Assembly (NCBI GenBank): GCA_029204225.1
Contig: CM055104.1
Span: 51,196,763-51,260,762 of the forward strand
Length of the DNA: 64,000 nucleotides
Reading direction: 5' to 3'
Origin: Diphasiastrum complanatum
Lineage: Eukaryota; Streptophyta; Lycopodiopsida; Lycopodiales; Lycopodiaceae
Shown: piece after piece, positions 56,807-64,000 of the stretch
Numbering within the stretch: position 1 is the first letter of the stretch
Layout: each line of letters starts with the position of its first letter
The notes under the pieces: model-generated
What the model was told of the DNA's origin: nothing
Database searches by the model: none
What the model saw: the letters and a program-made list of their open reading frames with translations, nothing else
Translations under genes and position numbers: made by a program

Positions 56807-59176
56807 TATAAAATCTGATGTCCTCATCAGATGTCAGATTAAAGTAAAGGTGTCTCCCAATTAAAATAGCTATACATTTAAGTTACTTGGCACAGTGTTC
56901 AATTTACTGGCCACTTTTTATTAACATTGAAGCTGGCACACCACAAGTCGGAGGCTCAGTTCTTTGTACTAGAAAATTACATAACTTGAAAATATATCTT
57001 TGTCTGGGAAAAGCATAGATTTGATATCGCTTTCGTAAAACCCAAGAACCTTATTAACTGGTGATAGAGGCCTTTCTTTGAAATGTTCGCCCCTGTCGCT
57101 TCTGACTTTCGACTTTGGAACTCCTTTGAGCTCCTGATTTGTCCTTGATGCACTTTGTGTTGAGCTCCCTGAGCTCCAAATTTGATCAGTTCCGCACAGG
57201 TATCAAGGCTCCATGAGCCAAAGGATTTATCATTTGATTGCCCACTTTATGGTCCACTCCGTGCCTTGTTGCTTCTGCACCTTGATGTCTCTCCTTGTCC
57301 CAGCTTGATCTTGATACTTTTCTATCTTGGCTCTTTAAGGTAGGCAAAGATTGAGTACTCCGCAATGCACCTCTCACTTAGCTTGAAGTAGCTCTTTTGA
57401 ATCAGTCCAAATGTAACCATTGACCTCGTGGAAAGCCAAAGGGTCGCACCAGTTTGATCCGCATCCGAACTATCTCTTCGCATTTGTTTGAAGCACCATG
57501 TCCGTCGCGCAAAACTTGACTTTCACAATTCCATCATTGGTCAGTTGCCTCACAGTCAAAACAAGAAGTGTACATCGAGCTTGGCTTCAAGTAGCTCTCT
57601 TTGAATCAGACACATGCACCCAGAGTTTGCACTAGTCCGATTTCAACGCGAACTGTCCCTTAGCGTCCGTTTGAAATACCAAGTCTCTCATGCAAGACTC
57701 AACTTTCACAGTTCCTTCATTGATCAGCTACCTTACACGTAACACAAGCCAGCGTACTCATATGTTTCCTCATCGTATGGCTAGGTCACCTTGAATTTGC
57801 CCCCGTTTTGATCAACTTTCATTCAAAATTTGCCCCAAGAGAGAGGTGTGTGTGATAGTTCCCCTTCACTTATAAAATCAGCTGATCGGACTTAGAGTAG
57901 AGTTCTTCGAACAAAAAGCCTTTCCAACACTTTGCTTCCCATCTGCTAGGATTATGGCTCGATCCAACTTGTTGCCAATCTCTGAAGAGGACCCTAGTCT
58001 TCCCCCTTTGAGGAAAAACCCAACTGATACTGGATATCACCCATGCTCAGTGAGTTTCAGTTCCGAAGGTGGCCGTCCCAAAATGAAGACCAACTGCTCC
58101 ATAGAAGATCTCCCTTGAAATCACCCTTGCCAACTTTTGACTTCCTGCTTGCGTCTGGTGGGCGTTGTCGCAAATGAAACTAACCCAAGAAACAGGCTAG
58201 CCATCCATCCTTTGCAAACATTGATTCGTTTCGTTGCCGTTCACGTGCGAGTACTTGAACTGCAAATCCGCCCCACAGATTTTGTAGTCCTCTTTGTTTG
58301 ATGGTATCAGCCTTCAAAAGAAAAGGTTCCTTCTTGAGCCATCAGCTCATTGTATCACAAGCAATCATGCAAACCAAGCAAAGCACGAGTACTAAGACTC
58401 ACCACGAATACATACAAGTAAGACACTCAGGCAGGTTTACTAACAAGTAACAAAGACAAGGTCCCCCTTTGAGATGGTCCTGCCAACGGACCTTTGCCTG
58501 GCCGCGCCCATACAAATCGATCACAGAATCAGCCCACATAGGACACCCCTTCAACTATCTGTGCTTTCACCACTAAGCAGCACATTGCCTCAGTCACGCC
58601 CCACCGCTTTTTGGTCGATAGCCCTTATAGCTAAACGATCGGCAGCTATCCTTGAATATACCACCCCCGTGGACGTACCCGTGCTTTCACCGTTAGGCAG
58701 CACATTGCCTCAGTAACGCCCCCACCAAATCTAGTCGATAGCCCTTATAGCTAAACGATCGACAACGTACCCTCCAATCGTGGACGCACCCGTGCTTTCA
58801 CCGTTAGGCAGCACATTGCCTCAGTAACGCCCCCACCAAATTTGGTCGATAGCTATTATAGCTAAACAAACGGTGGCCATCGCGAATATTTCACCCCGCA
58901 CCCCACAAGGCACAGACCGTGCTTACACCAACCTAATGGCAGCACATTGCCTCATCTGTCCTATGTGCAGATGGCGCCAGGCCTGAACCGCGGAAACTGA
59001 CCGTGCTTACACCTCAAGGACAGCACTTTGACTCATCAAGCCCCCGTCCTGCCAACCACCTCGACCATGGACGCACCCATGCTTACACTGTGGGCAGCAC
59101 CTTGCACAACAGTTGTCTTGATGAACCCCAAACCGTGGCCATTTCCATGAGATCCGCATAGCTGACCGGCCAGTCG
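56807..59176 (-). other. Non-coding interior of the non-autonomous element
   Basis: No frame on either strand resembles retroelement proteins. Two related blocks near 57395-57570 and 57590-57740 repeat phrases such as gaagtagctct.ttgaatcag. The segment 58353-58460 matches the patch in the Copia A RT. The right end holds the tandem array 58561-59110. Confidence 0.8.
58561..59110 (+). repeat. Tandem gtgctt...cagcacattgcctca array
   Basis: Starts at 58561, 58681 and 58792 mark three well-preserved units of about 110-120 bp. More diverged short units begin near 58919, 59003 and 59079. Each carries gtgctt.cac, a gcagcac motif and cctca. The array lies directly inside the primer site, where packaging signals are expected in retroelement RNA; that function is inference. 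Confidence 0.85.
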
Positions 59177-59188
59177 GCTCTGATACCA
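59177..59188 (-). other. Primer-binding site of the non-autonomous element
   Basis: The minus strand reads tggtatcagagc, two bases from the LTR end at 59191. Confidence 0.92.
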
Positions 59189-59190
59189 CA

Positions 59191-60427
59191 TGTAGCGCAG
59201 GCATCCCAAAGGGAGCCGGGAACCACGACTTAGCTTCCCAGCCTTCAACTCTTGCCATCCAAATCCACTTGACATACAAGCAGCCAACTCGCCAACAACG
59301 ATCAGACTTAACCAACTTGAAGTTCCGAAAACCAACATTGAGATCCAACCTGGCGCCATGCCAGATCGGGGGTCCCGATGTGGGTAACTTCCCTCCAAGC
59401 AAGCCGCTCGACATACATCAAACTTAACCAACTCGAAGCTTCATTACAAACGAGTAACATCCATTCCAAGCAAGTGGTCTGACTTACATCAGACTTAACC
59501 AACTGAAAGCTTTGTCACGAGCGTTGGAAGCCAACCTGGCGCCACACCAGACTGGACAGCCATAAACATGCAAGAAAGCAAGCCATCCAACTCAACCGAC
59601 AGGTTAGAGCCCGTTCCCCAAGAGCTTAACCCATTCACGTTCATGCAAGGAACACTCAGAACCACAAGCCGCGACAGATATGGAAACAACCAGTTTCTAG
59701 ACCAAATGGTCCCGACAGCATACCGCAGGCGCCACAGATAGAATGGTCCCGACGACATACCGCTGGCGTCCCGGGATACGATCCTCAACTATGTGCCAAC
59801 TTAAAAATTTGGAAGCGGCCTTACAACTGGCGCTTTTATCGAACACTGAAACCCAGAAGGTAATCAGAGTCAATTTGAGAAAAATCCCACTTTATTGATA
59901 AATCTGAGAAGGTTACATTTCAAGTGTGTGACCAACCCTGGTCTCCAGGGTGCTAGCATGCCAAGGCGAGAGCCATGACAACATTCCAGCAAGGGAGGCT
60001 GAGACTTGGTTGGAGCTCGTCCTGAGTCGCAACCCGCACTCCCCTATAGTATTGGTGTGATTCGGCACCCCCCCTCATACCAAGCACTCTACCCAAGCTG
60101 GTAGAGCACGTTTTTCTCTCTCTAGAATATTCTCTTTCTAGAAAGTCATTTTCTCTCTCTAGATTTTATTGATCCCTAGGCTTCCTTTAATCATGCCTAG
60201 ATCGTGTGAGGTGATTGCACATCGATCTGAGCTCTCTGGACTCCGCTAGAACCGATCAAAGATTTTCAGCCATAGGAACTTGGCGCCAGCTGGATTCTGA
60301 TCACAGTGGTGCCGGGAGCTGCACCGGCGCCGTTGGTGCCGGGAGCAGCAGGGCGCTGTTGGCGCCGGGAACATAGCTGGCGCCGATGGCGCGAGAAGTA
60401 AAGCTTTGTAAAGGTAGCTTTACAACA
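59191..60427 (-). repeat. 5' LTR of the non-autonomous element
   Basis: 1237 bp, same ends as the 3' LTR. The excess length comes mainly from extra ggcgcc-rich units at about 60300-60400. The high similarity of the two LTRs suggests a comparatively recent insertion. Confidence 0.92.
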
Positions 60428-60432
60428 CCAAT

Positions 60433-62282
60433 GTAGCTAGTTTGCACACATCCACATAAAATTGCTCAAACATGAGATAAAACAAATAAAGTAAACTTGA
60501 ATGACACTTCCTTGCTACTCCTTTGACCTTACTTGAGTCTTCAATAACCTGCAAAAACATATCCATAACATCTTTGCCAATTGACTCTCCTTTGATGCTC
60601 TTGACTAGCTCCAAATTGCCAACTTTCCTTTTGACTACTTGAAGCCCTTTGAGATCAACCTCTTGATCTTCAACTTGACCATCAAAGTCATTGAGCAAAA
60701 TTTGTTTTCCAGATTCATTACTTGTTGTAAAAACATGAAAACATCCATCTACTTGCATAGTATCATCTACACAAGAAGATCCACCAAAAGATGTTTTATT
60801 CTTCATAAGAATCTGATACTCAAGATCCATTACTTGGATCCACTCCTTTTCTTTCCTTGCTTCAACTACACTTGTAGGTTCATCAAAAGAGGTTAGGAAA
60901 GCAACATAATTTCCAAAAACTACTTGCTTATCCTTTTCATCATATGTGAGCCTTGAAGGTACTTGTCTTTTCCTTGATGTTCTCCTTGGCTTTTGACTTG
61001 ATGAAGGTCCATCATCATCACCATCCAAAGTAGAATCTTTTACATCAACATCAAGAATGTTAGATTCATACACACCTTTATCAATCATGCTTGAAGACAC
61101 TATTGAAATATTCCCCTTATCAAAGATGACATCTCTACAAACAATCACTTTGTTAGTAGAAGGAATGTAAACCTTGTAGGCTTTACTCACCTCAATATAT
61201 CCAACAAAAATACCTCTTCTTGAAGATGGATCCTCCTTGGTCCTATCATCAGGGGTAATGTTGACATAGCATGTGCATCCAAAGGTTCTTAGAAAGTTGA
61301 CACTTGGCCTCCTCTTGAATAGCATCTCAAAAGGTGTCCTTACATCCAAAATAGCACTCAGCCACCTATTGCACAAGAAATTGGCACACAACAAAGCTTG
61401 ATCACAAAATGGTTTGTCAAGATTAGCACTTAAACTCATGGATTTGGGACTTTCACATAAAGTCCTATTCTTCCTTTTAGCCACTCCATTTTGTTGTGGG
61501 GTCCTTTATGTTGTATACTCCTTCTTGATCCCGTGCTCATCTCAAAAGACCTTGAACTTGGTAGATATGTACTCATCACCATTGTCACTCCTTAAGCACT
61601 TGATCTTTGTGGAAAATTGGTTCTCCCTTGCATTCTTGAGCTTGATAAAGACATCATACACTTCATCCTTTCTCTTTAGTAGATAGATCCAACAAAATCT
61701 ACTAAGATTATCAAGTCTATATTCTTCATTGATCATTATCTCTTGAAGATCAATCAAACTTGGCAAAGTCTTTTGAATAACAATACTTTGAACAATGTTA
61801 GCATGAGCATCCAGCAACCGATTAAGAATCACTTGAACAAGTTCTCCTTCCTTAATGCTTTCATCGATGCAAGCCAACTCATCATTCATTGCTTTCATTC
61901 TCAAAACAAAAGCACTTGGACTTTCTTCATTCTTTTGCAAACAAGAAAAGATTTGTCTTCTTAGAGTCAACACTCTAGAAGTAGACTTGGATTCATAAAG
62001 CTTCTTCAATGAATCCCAAGCATCCTTAGATGAAGTACACTTACCAACTTCCTTGAGAAGCTCATTGGTAACATTTATCTTAATAAGGTGTAGAGCCCTT
62101 TTGGCCCTCTTATCAAATCTCATTTGATCTTGTTGTGTTGTTGGTCTCTCCTCCAAACCTACAACAATATCCAAAACATCATTCACACCAAGAAGTGATT
62201 CCATCTCACTTTCCAAAATAAATAGTTACTTGAGGTTAGCCTATCATTGGCCTCCAACATGACTCCAATTGAGGTTGCCATG
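60433..62282 (-). pseudogene. Copia D gag-integrase, internally deleted and chimeric
   Basis: Gag begins at the ATG at 62282 (MATSIGVMLEANDRL), shifts frame near 62216 and runs to EEYRLDNLSR. It then joins integrase FCWIYLLKRKDEV directly, so the CCHC knuckle, protease and pre-integrase parts are deleted in frame. The integrase has LRSDNGDEY, stops at 61542 and near 61510, and NGVAKRKNRT with the catalytic Glu changed to Lys. Copia homology continues to EKEWIQVMDLEYQ near 60800. The remaining open frame to 60433 is unrelated to RT. It continued into 55588 before the LTR element inserted. Confidence 0.85.
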
Positions 62283-62880
62283 TAGCAATGACCTGATATT
62301 CTTTTAAAACCTATTTCAATGCACAAAGCACTCCTTTGAACAACAACAAATGTCTTCAAAACAAATCACAAAGATTTGAAACTATCTCAGCAATGCTCTT
62401 CTAGCACTTATACCAAGTAAATCAACAATAGAATCATTAGAAAACCTTAGAGGGCCTCTGAAAAAGATGCATTTTTATTTTTTTCTCATTTTGGTAGCCA
62501 TGTGGACCAATAGAAACCTTGATATTAGGCTTCTACGTAACGTAGCTTTTCTCAGATATAAATAAAATAAAAACTTTTTAAATATAAAAATGTTTCGTCG
62601 GGTAGCATGTGGAAATGCTATTGGATGACGAGGCCTGCCCTTCCAGCCCATCATTGCCCGAAGAGGCCCAAAAATGCAAAAAGTGAATATGACAGATGAT
62701 TGGATTGAGAAAATCGCTGTAACATTAAGGTACTTACATTGTCAAATCATGTTTTACAGGGTTAACTAGAGTTAACTCGTAGCGCCAAATAATTCAATGT
62801 TTCAAATTTTTGCCTACACATACTTTTAGATTCATGGCTTTTTGCCTACAGATTCATAGTTCAGTGTTTCAAATTTTGGC
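62283..62880. other. Copia D leader and unassigned sequence
   Basis: The first roughly 130 bases are the minus-strand leader of Copia D. A possible degraded primer site (gcacttatacca on the plus strand, 62404-62415) is uncertain and no LTR start follows it clearly. The rest has no feature I can name. Confidence 0.35.
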
Positions 62881-62893
62881 CTGCACATAACAA

Positions 62894-63462
62894 ATGGTGC
62901 CATCAAGGAAGCCGTGCTCCTCAATCGACTTTGTGATTCTCTTCAATGAGAAAGATGACAATGGATTATGGGTGCCAAGAAAATATTTAAAAAATTCTTG
63001 GGTTTTGATGCATTCATCATCAAAAGAAATATTTCAAAAAAGCAAAAAGACAAAACTATCATTTCGATCTTATTGGAAGGGCATAATTTTGGATTTCAGA
63101 ACATCATCAAGAGGAAAATCTATTTTCAAAATTTTATTCCAACATGTATATATGCATTCAGAGATAAATGTGCAAGGATTCAACCATCAAGATCACAAAA
63201 AAAATAACTATGAATATTGATATATTATAATACTTTGATTTTTTTGTCATTCCTTATCATCTATTACTAAACTTGCGAATCTGATTATTTTTCTCTTGCA
63301 GATTTATATCCATCCAATATACATGAATGGGAGCCAAGTGGATCTCTTGCAGGTGTGTTAGATGTAGTACACACTGATATTGGCCATCTGCCATATAGAG
63401 GCAAAACTTCAAAAGATCTTGCTGATTATGGAATCTTCTTTTATGAATCAATGTACATTTGA
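62894..63462 (+). pseudogene. Unrecognised spliced gene remnant
   Basis: A frame opens at the ATG at 62894 (MVPSRKPCSSIDFVILFNEK). A second overlapping frame becomes more protein-like after about 62990 (FLGFDAFIIKRN, LLEGHNFGFQN, CIYAFRDKCARI), suggesting a frameshift. After a likely intron with a T-rich tract and acceptor tcttgcag at 63294-63301, a coding-like exon follows (EWEPSGSLAGVLDVVHTDIG, DYGIFFYESMYI) and stops at 63460. I do not recognise the protein. Spliced architecture resembles the genes at 49.5-53.8 kb. Confidence 0.4.
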
Positions 63463-63679
63463 GTTTCCAATGGAAATCTCATCGGCCAAATGGTCTTCAA
63501 CAACCAATGTTGATCTGCATTGCAAACATAATGTTCATAAAACTGTCAGTGGAGATTAGGACAATCATAGTATTCACAACAACACAATAAACAAATCAAT
63601 AGAAAGTTGAAATTAATAAATAACAAAACTAGTGATTATGATTGAATCTAAAATTTCAAGCAATATTCAACCAAATAAG
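63463..63679. other. Spacer
   Basis: Short AT-rich interval between two convergent coding-like pieces. Nothing else is seen. Confidence 0.4.
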
Positions 63680-64000
63680 CTATAGCTTACTTGAAAACAC
63701 GGATTCGTCTTTTTCGATAACCTCCTTTGGATAATAGATCACATATATTCTTGTTACCAATCTTTTTCTCTTGTTGTTTCTAACTTTTTTGTTGAGCACA
63801 TCCATATCTTTAACAAGAGACAAATATGATATACGCATGGATTGAAATGCAGTTTTCATCTCATCATTACTAGTCGTAAAATCACGCAAATAAGATTCTA
63901 ACGTTTGGATCTCCTTTTTGAACATCTCATTTTCTTTCAAACAAGTTTTCAACTTTGTAGATTTTTCATCGCACTCCTTTGATATTTTCCTTAATTTCTC
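63680..64000 (-). CDS. Coiled-coil protein, partial, runs off the window
   Basis: The minus-strand frame is open from the window edge at 64000 to the stop at 63680, about 106 residues. It is rich in Lys and Glu with a heptad-like pattern (KLRKISKECDEKSTKLK, NEMFKKEIQTLESYLRDF), then a basic segment NNKRKRLVTRIY. It looks like the C-terminal coiled coil of a longer protein. Function is not recognisable. It may belong with the unassigned pieces at 62.9-63.5 kb. Confidence 0.45.
   Translation of the reverse strand, partial: EKLRKISKECDEKSTKLKTCLKENEMFKKEIQTLESYLRDFTTSNDEMKTAFQSMRISYLSLVKDMDVLNKKVRNNKRKRLVTRIYVIYYPKEVIEKDESVFSSKL

Larger units (their letters stand above)
55594..60427 (-). mobile_element. 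Complete non-autonomous LTR retrotransposon (LARD-like)
   Basis: Two long direct repeats flank a 2.4-kb interior: 55594-56793 (3' LTR) and 59191-60427 (5' LTR). A minus-strand primer site (59177-59188) and a minus-strand purine tract (56794-56806) give the orientation. The pentamer ccaat occurs at 55589-55593 and 60428-60432 and is the target-site duplication. The interior has no gag or pol frame, so replication must have used proteins from another element. Size is between typical TRIMs and LARDs. It interrupts Copia D. Confidence 0.92.

Noticed and set aside
59007-59788. ORFs of 64-135 codons in the LTRs at 55.6-56.3 and 59.0-59.8 kb
   Set aside because: They repeat because the LTRs repeat, overlap each other in several frames, and resemble no retroelement protein.

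Overview
The window looks like nuclear DNA of a land plant with a large, transposon-packed genome. The evidence is one recognisable host gene (a CONSTANS-like B-box/CCT factor with a GT-AG intron), nested Copia, Gypsy and CACTA elements, initiator-Met-tRNA primer sites next to LTRs, and long microsatellites. Nothing bacterial or organellar is visible. A fern or another large-genome vascular plant would fit; that is inference, and the sequence alone does not fix the species.

Layout. 0-3.8 kb: non-coding, LTR-like sequence ending at a primer-binding site. 4.9-6.5 kb: broken plus-strand Copia gag/protease/integrase (E1), meeting a minus-strand Copia (B) tail to tail at about 6508. Copia A (8526-14772, TSD tgaaa) sits inside the LTR of B. 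16.6-17.6 kb: RT/RNase H remnant of a different Copia, cut by a CACTA-like terminus at 17600 that is followed by 1.25 kb of subterminal-type GACGG/CCGTC repeats. 20.8-21.3 kb: Gypsy integrase scrap. 22.7-24.4 kb: the CONSTANS-like gene on the minus strand, with repeat-rich upstream DNA to about 27 kb. 28.2-30.9 kb: Gypsy gag and protease fragments on opposite strands. 31.0-32.5 kb: a SET-domain-like pseudogene next to a truncated CACTA transposase N-terminus. 32.6-40.7 kb: a Gypsy-type LTR element with a long non-coding interior, carrying a nested 2.6-kb Gypsy derivative (36924-39550, TSD aattc). 40.9-45.4 kb: decayed CACTA TNP2-type transposase. 45.8-49.2 kb: minus-strand Copia C. 49.5-53.8 kb: two divergent, decayed genes, one a DUF7869-like transposon-type protein and the other an intron-containing beta-class DNA methyltransferase. 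54.6-62.4 kb: chimeric minus-strand Copia D interrupted by a complete non-autonomous LTR element (55594-60427, TSD ccaat). 62.9-64.0 kb: unrecognised coding-like pieces.

How it fits together. Only the CONSTANS-like gene looks intact. The rest records successive insertions, and three insertions can be ordered by their target-site duplications. The most unusual parts are the methyltransferase/DUF7869 pair, the SET remnant beside a CACTA transposase, and a Copia whose RT catalytic segment was replaced by about 84 bp matching the interior of the non-autonomous LTR family.
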